DNA from: Ovis canadensis
Lineage: Eukaryota; Chordata; Mammalia; Artiodactyla; Bovidae
Length of the DNA: 64,000 nucleotides
Direction of reading: 5' to 3'
NCBI RefSeq assembly: GCF_042477335.2
Contig: NC_091727.1
Coordinates: forward strand, 129,503,501 to 129,567,500
In this document: one piece after another, positions 44,650 to 55,529 of the stretch
Numbering within the stretch: the stretch's first letter is position 1
Layout: each line of letters opens with the position of its first letter
The notes under the pieces: model-generated
What the model saw: only the letters and a program-made list of their open reading frames with translations
Told to the model about the DNA's origin: nothing
The model's database searches: none
Made by a program: the position numbers and the translations under genes

Positions 44650-45185
44650 GATGGTTTTCTCATGTATTAGGCTTATTGTTCATTTGCAGTCTTTCCCCTT
44701 TGAATTGAATTATTGGCCCCAATTCTCAGCCTTTGCCATGAATTCGGCAGGTCTGCACAAAAGAAGTGAAACATTTTCCCACCTCTTATCTTTGAGCTCA
44801 GCTCTGAAACTTGCTTTGGGTAATAGCTTGTACACAGATGTGACTCAAGTAGGGGCTTGGAATATGCTTGCACAGCTGTACATGCTCTCTCTTGTGATTC
44901 TGCCACTGGCATGATACAAGCCATGAGAGAAACAAACCATTGGCCTAAGAATGAGAAATACATGCAGTACAGCCACCCTAGTTTACTCACAGTCCTGCAG
45001 CAAGACAGACAGTTAGCTTAGCCCAAATCAGAGATGCCCAACAGAACTCTGCCTAATCAGCTAAATTCCAGCTGACCTCCAGAACGGTAAGAATAAATGC
45101 TTAATAAATTCTTAACTTTTCATGCCACAGAGATTTTGTGGTTATTGTTATATATTGTTGCGGCAATGGCTGACTGATATACATC
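44650..45185 (+). mobile_element. Possible MLT1-like LTR fragment
   Basis: The end region (taattcagctaaattccagc-like, aataaatgcttaataaattc, gccacagagattttgtggtt, ggcaatggctgactgatata) recalls the 3' part of old MaLR/MLT1 LTRs. Boundaries are uncertain and there is no internal coding part. Confidence 0.45.
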
Positions 45186-45861
45186 TTGTTAGAAAGTAAA
45201 TGCCTAGAAAGTGTTTGGCATACAGAAAACATCCATTACATGGTTATTGAATAAATGAGTAAAATCTTAAAAACAAACAAACAAACAAACAAGCACACAG
45301 GTAGTGTGCTTACCTGATCAATTAAATCAGAATCTTTGATGATGAGGTTTGGCATCAATTTTTTTAAGTTCCCAAGGTGAATCTAACACATAACCAGGGA
45401 AGAGAGCCACTTTTTTAAGATTTAGTTATTTTTGATACAGTATATTTGTGAAACACATAGGATTTGGAATCAAATAGATGTTTTCAGGCCCTGACTCTAC
45501 CACCTACTATGTGACCACCATGGAATTAACATTTCTAAATCCCAGATTCTCAACTATTAAACAGAGATAACGACAGTTTATAACAACATGCGACCACAAC
45601 CTTTCTTAAAAGGCTATTATGAGGATTAAATGAAGTTTGTATATGAAGTATTCAGTATATGACATGGTACATAGTAAGGGCTCAATAATTCTAAACTATA
45701 GCTAATGATGGTATTGCTGTATCATTTGATAGAGAGTAAAAATGTCTGAACTCTGACAGGCTTTACTTAAATTCCATTTCCATTGCTTTCTAGCAACATG
45801 ACTTTGAGTAAAATTACTTAAACACCTGAGACTACAGTAACCTACCTGTAAAACGACGGTG
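45186..45861. other. No gene; MIR trace
   Basis: An (AAAC)n run lies at 45270-45292. A MIR-like segment lies near 45480-45700 (ctgactctaccacctactat, gaggattaaatgaagtttgt). Confidence 0.45.
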
Positions 45862-46088
45862 GTGGTTTAGTTGCTAAGTCGTGTCCGACTCTTGTGACCC
45901 CATGGACTGTAGCCTGCCAGGCTCCTCTGTCCGTGGGATTTTCCAGGCAAGAATACTGGAATGAGGTGCCATTTTCTTCTCCCGGGGGATCTTCCCAACC
46001 CAGGGATTGAACCCAGGCCTCGTGTGCTGCAGGTGGTCTTCTGCATGTCAGGCAGATTCTTTACTGATTGAGCCACCAGGGAAGCCAT
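45862..46088 (-). mobile_element. Bov-tA SINE
   Basis: Reverse copy from ggtttagttgctaagtcgtg to ctgattgagccaccagggaa. It contains an 18-base internal insertion (ctgcaggtggtcttctgcat region) relative to its siblings. Confidence 0.88.
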
Positions 46089-46974
46089 CTGTAAAATATG
46101 GTGATAATAATAACTACTTCATTGTTTTGTTGTGAGAATTAAATAAGGTGACACACATAATATTCTTAGAACAGGACCAAGTGCAACATAAATAGTAAAT
46201 GTTAGAGAAAGGTAAGTTGGCATTTATTATAACTGACATAAAGAAGTTTAACCCTTTAACCTCTGAGCCACCAGGGAAGCATAAAGAAGTTACATTCTAT
46301 TAAAACCTCCACATAACTAGTTCTTATGAGACAGAATGTTTCCAGCACAGTTACATTCCCACATTCTGGATTCAGTTCTCAGTCACTGGGAATACCATGT
46401 CCTCTAAAAAGCAGAAAAAAATTCTCTAGTTAAAATTACTCCAGTAAGCACCCCTGCCCTCAGATAATGGAACTGGAGAGGTACATGGTCACTCACTTTC
46501 ATTTTAGGCAATCTCTAAGATGCCCATGACTTCAATTATCCTTACAACTCCTAACTTGTTCATTCCAGTCCAGCTTTCTTCTCTCGGATCCAGATTTATT
46601 CACCTTTAAAGGCCTAATCAAGCCACTTGGATGTTGACACCTCTCTCTGTCTTATCTCTTTTGGTAACTACTGCTTGGTTTGTCCAGCATTCTTTCACTG
46701 ACCTTGGTTTTGAAAAGATATCCCATATCTCTTAATGGAATAATCAGATTCTCTGTGCCTGAATTTTAAAACCTGAATGGGGACTATACAGATTGAGTTT
46801 CCACTACCCAAATGCCCCAAGCTTCCTCAGTTCCTGACCCTCCCTGAGGCATCATTTTGGAACACTTCATGTAGTTTGAAGCAACTCCAGTATCTTTCCC
46901 AAAATCCCTATTTTTGCTCAAGTTAAGTTATTCAGAATCAATTTCTGTTGCCTCCAACTAAAGAACTCTGACAT
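46089..46974. other. No gene recognised
   Basis: A 20-base SINE head scrap (ctctgagccaccagggaagc) sits at 46261-46280. No other feature. Confidence 0.4.
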
Positions 46975-48565
46975 AGAAATTATACCAGAGACATGAACAA
47001 CAAATGATCAGAAAGAGAAATTAAGAAAACAATCCCATTCACAGTCACATCAGAAAGAATAAAATGCCTGGACAGAAAAGGACAGAAAAGACCTGTACTC
47101 AGAAAATTATATACACTAATGAAAGAAACTGAAGATGACACAAAGAGATGGAAAGACATACTGTGCTCACTGATTGGAAAAATTTATATTGTTAAAATGA
47201 CCATATTATCCAAGGCAATCTACAGATTCAGTGCAATCTCTATCAAAATACCAATGGCATTTTTACAGAAAAAAATTCTAAAATTTGTGTGGAAACACAA
47301 AAGATCCCAAATAACTAAAATAATCTTGAGAAAGAAGAACAAAACATAAACTATCATGCTTCTTGATCTGAAACTATACTACAAAGCCACAGTAATCAAA
47401 ATGGTATAGTACTGGCACAAAAACAGACATATACATCAATGGAACAACATAGAGTACCTAGAAATGAACCCTCATTTATATGGGGTATATACAACAAAAG
47501 GAGGCAAGAACATACAATGGGGCAAAGATAGCCTCTTTGATAAATGGTGTTGGGAAAACTGGACAACTAATGCAAAAGAATCAAACTGGACTATTTCCTC
47601 ACACCATATTAAAAAATGACTCAAAATGGACTGAAGACTTAAATGTAAGACCTGAAGCCATAAAATTTCTAGAAGAAAACATTGGCAGTATACTCTTTGA
47701 CATCAGTCTTACCAATATTTTTTCTGGATAGGTCTAGTAAGGCAAAAGAAATAAATGCAAGAATAAACAAATGGGACTATATCAAACTAAAAAGCTTTTG
47801 CACAGCAAAGGAAGCTATTAAGAAAAAGAAAGGCCATCTGATGAATAGGAGAATTTATTTGCAAACAGTATATGTTATAGGGGGTTAATATTCAAAATAT
47901 ACAAAGAACTCATAAAATTCAACATCAAAATCAAACAACCCAATTAAAAAATTGGCAGAAGACCTGAATAAACATTTTCCCAAAGAAGACATATGGATGG
48001 CCAATAGGAACATGAAAAGAACATGAAAAGATGATTAGAATTGCTAATCATCAGAGAAATGCAAATAAAAGCCACAATGAGATACCACCTCACACCTGTC
48101 AGAATGGCTATTATCAAAAAGAGGAACAAGTGTTGGCAAGAATATGGAGAAAAGGGAAATGTTTAGAAACATCAAATCACTCTGTTGGATACAAGGAACT
48201 GATATAGTGTTGTAGGTTAATTATATTTCAAAAACAAACAAACTCCTAGAAAAGAGATCAGATTTATGACCAGATTTGTCGGGAGAGGGTATTAGATGAA
48301 GGCAGTCAAAATGTACAAACTCCCAGTTATAAATTAAGTACTAGGGACGTAATATACATCATGGTGAAGATAATTAATATTGCTGTGTGAAAGTTGTTAA
48401 GAGTAAATCCTAAGAGTTCTCATTACCAAGAAAAAATTTTTTTCTATTTCTTTTATGTTGTACTGATATGAGACAATGTATTTATTTCATGATGTATGTA
48501 AGTCAAATCACTATGATATGTCAATTATATCACAATAAAACTGGAAAAAACAAAGTTGAAAAAAG
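46975..48565 (+). mobile_element. L1 ORF2 and 3' end (old)
   Basis: Plus-strand L1 with readable ORF2 C-terminal pieces: [97 protein letters not shown]. Many stops. A 3' region ending with tatcacaataaaactgg marks the tail. Confidence 0.85.
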
Positions 48566-49064
48566 AGAAATTATACCAGAGAGTGAGTTACAGTCAACAG
48601 TCCTGTAGGGAACTATGGGAGTGTTTTGTAACTGGTTATTAGATTCAGTTAGAGTGAAACGCTGTGAGATGGCCCAAATTCCATGATCAGTGGAACGGAA
48701 TGGAAAGTAGTATCCATTGTACTAGGGGCTTCACAAGAATATATGGAATCTTTATTCTAAGTACCAAAATGTGCCCTCTTCAAGAAGACAAATCAAAGTA
48801 AGATGTCTCCTTCAGGCAACTGAGTTACAAAATGGTAAAATGGTGCTGCTTCCTTTGAGATGGAGGAGCACCAAGCTAGGGAACAAAAGTTAGATAGCAG
48901 GGTATGGACTAATTTCAGTCCCCCACCACACCCTTGGTTGTGTGCCTTTTCAGTCAACAAACTGAGGCTTTTCATGGTGATTTGACATGTTATGCATGCT
49001 ACCAAAAAATAGGAGAAAGAAATGCTACAAATTTAAATCTCACCTCCAGGCTTAAAATGAGTCT
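48566..49064. other. No gene recognised
   Basis: Spacer between two L1 remnants. No recognised element. Confidence 0.4.
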
Positions 49065-49470
49065 CTGTGGATTTCTTTTATTGAGATAGAATTCATATAT
49101 CATAAAATTCACCCTTTTAAAGTATACAATTCAATGCTTTGCAGTACATTCACAAAGTTCTGTAACCATCACCATTATCCAATTCCAGAACATTTTCATG
49201 ACCCCAAAAAGAAATGCTGTACCCATTAAGCAGACACTTCCCATTCTCCCTTCTCCCTGCCCCTGGGAACCACAATTCTATTTTATGTCTCTAAGGATCT
49301 GCCTATGATGGACATTTCATATAAATGGACTCATACAATACATGACCTTTTGTGTCTGGTTTCCTTTACTTAGCATAATGTTTTCAAGGTTCATCCATGT
49401 TGCAACATGTATCAGTCCTTCATTCCTTTTTTTATGACTGAATAATCATCTATTGCACATCCATTGGAAT
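49065..49470 (-). mobile_element. Old antisense L1 3' region
   Basis: Blocks such as caaagttctgtaaccatcac, gcataatgttttcaaggttc and catccatgttgcaacatgta are those of diverged L1M-type elements in reverse. Confidence 0.7.
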
Positions 49471-50495
49471 GGTAATACTTAAAAAAATGAAAACTGGCAA
49501 GGATGTGGAAAAAATTAGAACCCTCTTACATTGCCAGTGGGAATGTAAAATGGTGCAGCCACTATGGAAAAGTTCAGCAGTTCCTCAATAAGTTAAAGAT
49601 AGCATTACCATGTGACCCAGCAATTCTACTCCTGTGTGTGCTAAGTTGCTTCAGTCATGTCTGACTCTTTGTGATCCTATGGACTGTAGCCTGCCAGGCT
49701 TCTCTGTCCATGGGATTCTCCAGGCAAGAATACTGGAAGAAGTTGCCATGCCCACCTCCAGGGGATCTTCTTGACCCAGGAATCAAACCCACATCTCTTA
49801 CGTCTCCTGCATTGGCAGGCAGATTCTTTAGTACTAGCACCACCTGGGAATTAATACATAAGCAAAACAACTGAAAACAGGTATTTAAACAAAAAGTTCT
49901 ACAAGAATATTCACAACACCACTATACATAATAGCAAAAAGATGGAAGCAACACCAATCCCCATCAACTGATGAACTGAATGAACAAAATGTGATACAAT
50001 GGAATACTATCCAGTCATAAAAAGGAACAAAGTACTGATATGTGCTACAACATGGATTAGTTTTGAAAACATTATGCTATGTGAAGGAAGTCAGACATAA
50101 TATGGCGCATATTTCATGACACCATTTATAAGAAATGTACATAATAGGCAAATTCATACAGACAAAGCAAATTAGTGGTTGCCAAGGGTTTAGGGAAAAG
50201 AGGAAGCGGTAAGGGTTAGGAATTTCTGTCTGAAGTGTTGGAAACATTCTGCAATTAGATAGTGGTGATGGTTACAGAGCTTTGTGAGTATACCAAAAAT
50301 AGCTAAATTGTACACTTTAAAATAAAAGAGTGGATTTTATGATATGTGGATAAAATCAATCAATATCAATTTAATAAAATCAATAAACTAAACATGTGGT
50401 AATCATTTTTTAATACACCCACTATGTTGTACACCTAAAACTAAAACAGTGTTGTATGTCAATTATACCTCAATTAAAATAGAAAAAAAAAACAA
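49471..50495 (+). mobile_element. L1 3' end split by a SINE
   Basis: The gtgacccagcaattctactc block breaks at 49632 and resumes at about 49858 with aaaacaggtatttaaac, followed by ggaatactatccagtcataa and agttgtatgtcaattatacc-like end sequence. Confidence 0.8.
49633..49857 (-). mobile_element. Bov-tA SINE
   Basis: Complete reverse copy (gtgtgctaagttgcttcagt ... ctagcaccacctgggaatta) inserted into L1. Confidence 0.9.
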
Positions 50496-50990
50496 TTGTA
50501 AAAGTAGAAAAAGTCATTTAAAAATGCAATTATAGAAGAAAAATGAGAAAGTAGAAACAACACAAATGTCCATCAAAGGATGAGTAGATAAACAAAATGT
50601 GATATATACATACAACAGATTATTCAGCTTTTAAAGGGAAGGAAATTCTAAAACATGCTACATGGATAAAATCTGAATACATTATGCAAAGTGAAATAAG
50701 CAACACACAAAAGAGAAAATATTGTATGATTCTATTTACATGAAGCACATAGAACAGTCAAATTCATAGAGTCAGAAAGTATAATAATGATCACCAGGGT
50801 CTGGGGGGAGAGGGAATAGGGAGTTATTGTTTAATGGGTATAGAGTTTCAGTTTAGGAAGATGCAAAAATTTTGAAGATGGCTAGTGGTGATGGTTGGAT
50901 AACAATGTAATGTACTTAATGCCACTGAATTGCACTTAAAAGTGACTAAAGTGACAAATTTTATGTTATGTATACTTTACAACAATAAAA
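50496..50990 (+). mobile_element. L1 3' end, second copy
   Basis: L1-like gaaacaacacaaatgtccat through tactttacaacaataaaaaa. It is a separate truncated copy directly after the previous one. Confidence 0.7.
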
Positions 50991-51770
50991 AAAGAAAATG
51001 GGCAAAATATTTAACAGAGCTTTCACAAAGGAAGATATACAAATGATCAATAGCACATGAAAAGATGCTCAACATCCTTAGTCACTAAGGAAATACAAAT
51101 AAAAATATAAATATAAATAAACACTACAGTGAGGTTCATACTCACCATAATGGTTAGTATTTAAAAAACTGACACTACCAAATGCTACTGAGGATGTTGG
51201 TAGGACAGTAAAATGGTACAAACAAATGGCAGTTTCACATAAAACAAAATATATCCCTATTTTCAGTCATAAAAAAACATGAAATCTTGCTATTTGTGAC
51301 AACACACATGGAACTTGAGGGCATTATGTTAACTGAAATAAGCCAGACAGGGAAAGACAAATACCATATGACTCACTTATACACGGAGTCTTAAAAAAGA
51401 AAAGCAACTCAAAGACAGAAAACAGATGGGTGGTTTCCAGAGGCTGAAAGTGGGGAGTGGGCAAAGTGGGTGAAGGGAGTGAAAAGATACAAACTGCTAG
51501 TTATAAAACAGCTAAGTCATTGGAATCATGGGAAGGTAATAACAGCATGGTGACTATAGTTAGTATTATATGTTTAAAAGTTGCTAACAGAGTAGATCTT
51601 AAAAGTTCTCATCATAAGAAAAAAAATTCTGTAACCATGTAGGGTGATGGATATTAACTAGACTTATTGTGATAATCAATTAACAATATGCACAAATATC
51701 AAACAGTTACTTTGTATGTCTGAAATTAATATAATATTATATATCAGTTATACTGCAATTTAAAAATAAT
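50991..51770 (+). mobile_element. L1 3' end, third copy
   Basis: Starts in an ORF2 segment (ttcacaaaggaagatataca, gaaaagatgctcaacatcct) and runs to a 3' end at about 51765. Three L1 3' ends thus lie head to tail over 2.3 kb. Confidence 0.7.
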
Positions 51771-52254
51771 TATTGATACAGAAAGCAAATAACAAACAAG
51801 AGTAGATCAATAAAAGGAAGTGATAGTTCTTTGAAAAAACAAGAGTGAACAAATTTTTAGCAAGTGTGATTTCAAAAATAAAGCCATTTAAATTAACATA
51901 AAAATGAAAGAGAACCAAACTACAAAAACGAGAAATTAAAAAATTATCCAAAAACTACTATGTATAATCCTTCTAGCAATTCTAAAAATCTAGGTTAAAT
52001 GGATAATTTACAAGAAAATAAACAACCAAAATTGGCCTAAGAAATAGAAAACATGAAAAGGCCAATTGATCATGGAAGAATGTGAAATGATAATACTCTA
52101 CCTCAAAAGTCACTGGCTCTAAAAACTTTTGTGAACTGGCTCCAAAAAGTTCTGTGATAGAGTCTGACCACACCAGCAAGGAACAGATTAACCAAACGTT
52201 ATACAAAATTTTCCATAGCAAAGTAAAAGAAGGGAAATGACACCATACAGCTAT
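51771..52254 (+). mobile_element. L1 ORF2 fragment, left of the big BovB
   Basis: L1 ORF2-like (gtgatagttctttgaaaaaa, aatttttagcaag). Its continuation appears after the BovB at 58446 (cttgataccaaaaactgaca), so BovB landed inside it. Confidence 0.65.
52243..52254. repeat. Target-site duplication, left copy (ccatacagctat)
   Basis: Matches ccatacaactat at 58446-58457 with one mismatch in 12. Confidence 0.7.
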
Positions 52255-52268
52255 CAATTCAGTTCAGT

Positions 52269-55200
52269 TCAGTCGCTCAGTCGTGTCCGACTCTTTGCGA
52301 CCCCATGAATCGCATCACGCAAGGCCTCCCTGTCCATCACCAACTCCCGGAGTTCACTCAGACTCACGTCCATCGAGTCGGTGATGCCATCCAGCCATCT
52401 CATCCTTGGTCGTCCCCTTCTCCTCCTGCCCTCAATCCCTCCCAGCATCAGAGTCTTTTCCAATGAGTCAACCCTTCACATGAGGTGACCAAAGTATTGG
52501 AGTTTCAGCTTTAGCATCATTCCTTCCAATGAACACCCAGGAACTGATCGCCTTCAGAATGGACTGGTTGGATCTCCTTGCAGTCCAAGGGACTCTCAAG
52601 AGTCTTCTCCAACACCACAGTTCAAAAGCATCAATTCTTTGGCACTCAGCTTTCTTCACAGTTCAACTCTCACATCCATACATGACTACTGGAAAAACCA
52701 TAGCCTTGACTAGATGGACCTTTGTTGGCAAAGGAATGCCTCTGCTTTTGAATATGCTATCTAGGTTGGTCATAACTTTCCTTCCAAAGAGTAAGTCTTT
52801 TAATTTCATGGCTGTAATCACCTTCTGCAGTGATTTTGGAGCCTCCAAAAATAAAGTCTGGCATTGTTTCCAATGTTTCTCCACCTATTTCCCATGAAGT
52901 GATGGGACCAGATGCCATGATCTTCGTTTTCTGAATGTTGAGCTTTAAGTCAACTTTTTCACTCCCCTCTTTCACTTTCATCAAGGAGCTTTTTAGTTCC
53001 TCTTCACTTTCTGCCATAAGGGTGGTATCATCTGAATATCTGAGGTTATTATTGATATCTCTCCCAGCAATCTTGATTCCACCTTGTGTTTCTTCCAGCC
53101 TAGCATTTCTCATGATGTACTCTGCATATAAGTTCAATAAGCAGGGTGACAATAGACAACCTTGACGTACTCCTCTTCCTATTTGGAACCACTCTGTTCT
53201 TCCATGTCCAGTTCTGACTGTTGCTTCCTGACCTACATACAGATTTCTCAAGAGGCAGGTCAGGTGGTCTGGTATTCCCATCTCTTTCAGAATTTTCCAC
53301 AGTTTATTGTGATCCACACAGTCAAAGGCTTTGGCATGGTTAATAAAGCAGATTTTTCTCTGAAACTCTCTTGCTTTTTCCATGATCCAGCAGATGTTGG
53401 CAATTTGATCTCTGGTTCCTCTGCCTTTTCTAAAACCAGCTTGAACATCAGGAAGTTCATGGTTCACATATTGCTGTAGCCTGGTTTGGAGAATTTTTAG
53501 CATTACTTTACTAGCATGTGAGATGAGTGTAATTGCGCAGTAGTTTGAGAATTTTTTGACATTGCCTTTCTTTGGGATTGGAATGAAAACGGACTTTTTC
53601 CAGTCCTGTGGCCACTGCTGACTTTTCTAAATTTGCTGGCATACTGAGTGCAGCACTTTCACAGCATCATCTTTCAGGATTTGAAACAGCTCAACTGGAA
53701 TTTCATCACCTCCACTAGCTTTGTTCATAGTGATGCTTTCTAAGGCCCACTTGACTTCACATTCCAGGATGTCTGGATCTAGGTGAGTAATCACACCATC
53801 GTGATTATCTGGGTTGTGAAGATCTTTTTGTACATTTCTTCTGTGTATTCTTGCCACCTCTTCTTACTATCTTCTGCTTCTGTTAGGTCCAGACCATTTC
53901 TGTCCTTTATCGAGCCCATCTTTGCATGAAATGTTCCCTTGGTATCTCTAATTTTCTTGAAGAGATCTCTGGTCTTTCCCATTCTGTTGTTTTCCTCTAT
54001 TTCTTTGCATTGATCACTAAAGAAGGCTTTCTTATCTCTCCTTGCTATTCTTTGGATCTCTGCACTCAGATGCTTATATCTTTCCTTTTCTCCTTTGCTT
54101 TTCATTTCTCTTCTCAGCTATTTGTAAGGCCTCCCCAGACAGCCATTTTGCTTTTTTGCATTTCTTTTCCATGGGGATGGTCTTGATCCCTGTCTCCTGT
54201 ACAATGTCACAAACCTCAGTCCATAGTTTATCAGGCACTCTATCTATCAGATCTAGGCCCTGTAATTTATTTCTCACTTCCACTGTATAATCATAAAGGA
54301 TTTGATTTAGGTTATATCTGAATGGTCTAGTGGTTTTCCCCACTATCTTCAATTTAAGTCTGAATTTGGCAATAAGGAGTTCATGATCTGACCCACAGTC
54401 AGCTCCTGGTCTTGTTTTTGCTGGCTGTATAGAGCTTCTCCATCTTTGGCTGCAAAGAATATAATCAATCAGATTTCAGTGTCAACCATCTGGTGATGTC
54501 CATGTGTAAGAGTCTTCTCTTGTGTTGTTGGAAGAGGGTGTTTTCTATGACCAGTGCTTTCTCTTGGCAAAACTCTTGCCCTGCTTCATTTCGTACTCCA
54601 AGACCAAATTTGCCTGTTACTCCAGGTGTTTCTTGACTTCCTACTTTTGCATTCCAGTCCCTTAGAATGAAAAGGACATCTTTTCTGGGTGTTAGTTCTA
54701 AAAGGTCTTGTAGGTCTTCATAGAACCGTTCAACTTCAGCTTCTTCAGTGTTACTGGTTGGGGCATAGACTTGGATTACTGTGATATTGAATGGTTTGCC
54801 TTGGAAACGGACAGAGATCATTCTGTCATTTTTGAGATTGCATCCAAGTACTGCATCAGACTCTTGTTGACCATGATGGTTACTCCATTTCTTCTAAGGG
54901 ATTCCTGCCTACAGTAGTAGCTATAATGGTCATCTGAGTTCATCAAATTCATCCATTCCAGTCCATTTTTGTTCACTGATTCCTAGACTGTCAATGTTCA
55001 CTCTTGCCATCTCCTGTTTGACCACTTCCAATTTCCCTTGATTCATGGACCTGACATTCCAGGTTCCTATGCAACGCTACTCTTTACAGCATCGGACCTT
55101 GCTTCTATCACCAGTCACACCCACAACTGGGTACTGTTTTTGCTTTGACTCCATCCCTTCATTTTCTGGAGTCATTTCTCCACTAATCTCCAGTAGCATA

Positions 55201-55400
55201 TTGGGCACCTACCGACCTGGGGCGTTCCTCTTTCAGTGTCCTATCATCTTGCCTTTTCATACTGTTCATGGCGTTCTCAAGGCAAGAATACTGAAGTGGT
55301 TTGCCATTCCCTTCTCCAGTGGACTACATTCTGTCAGACCTCTCCACCATGACCCACCCATCTTGAGTGGCCCCACACGGCATGGCTTAGTTTCACTGAG
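52269..55400 (-). pseudogene. BovB endonuclease-reverse transcriptase, broken
   Basis: Pieces in order on the minus strand: endonuclease (FNITVIQVYAPTSNTEEAEV, RDWNAKVGSQETPGVTGKFG), linker (RNKLQGLDLIDRVPDKLWTE, DQCKEIEENNRMGKTRDLFK), RT (KASGGDEIPVELFQILKDDA, QAGFRKGRGTRDQIANICWI, RQGCLLSPCLLNLYAEYIMR), and C-terminus ([40 protein letters not shown]). At least six frame breaks occur. The catalytic box reads RYSDDTTLMAE, serine replacing the alanine of YADD in sister copies. The copy is not autonomous now. Confidence 0.9.
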
Positions 55401-55529
55401 TTAGACAATGGCTGTAGTCCTAGTGTGATTAGATTCACTAGTTTTCTGTGATTATGGTTTCAGTGTGTCTGCCCTCTCATGGTCTCTTGCAACACCTACC
55501 GTCTTATTTGCGTTTCTCTTACCTTGGAT

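Noticed and set aside
53627-53857. Host gene for a reverse transcriptase-like protein
   Set aside because: It is a piece of BovB; the same sequence is found in other copies in the window, with frame breaks and a transposon tail.
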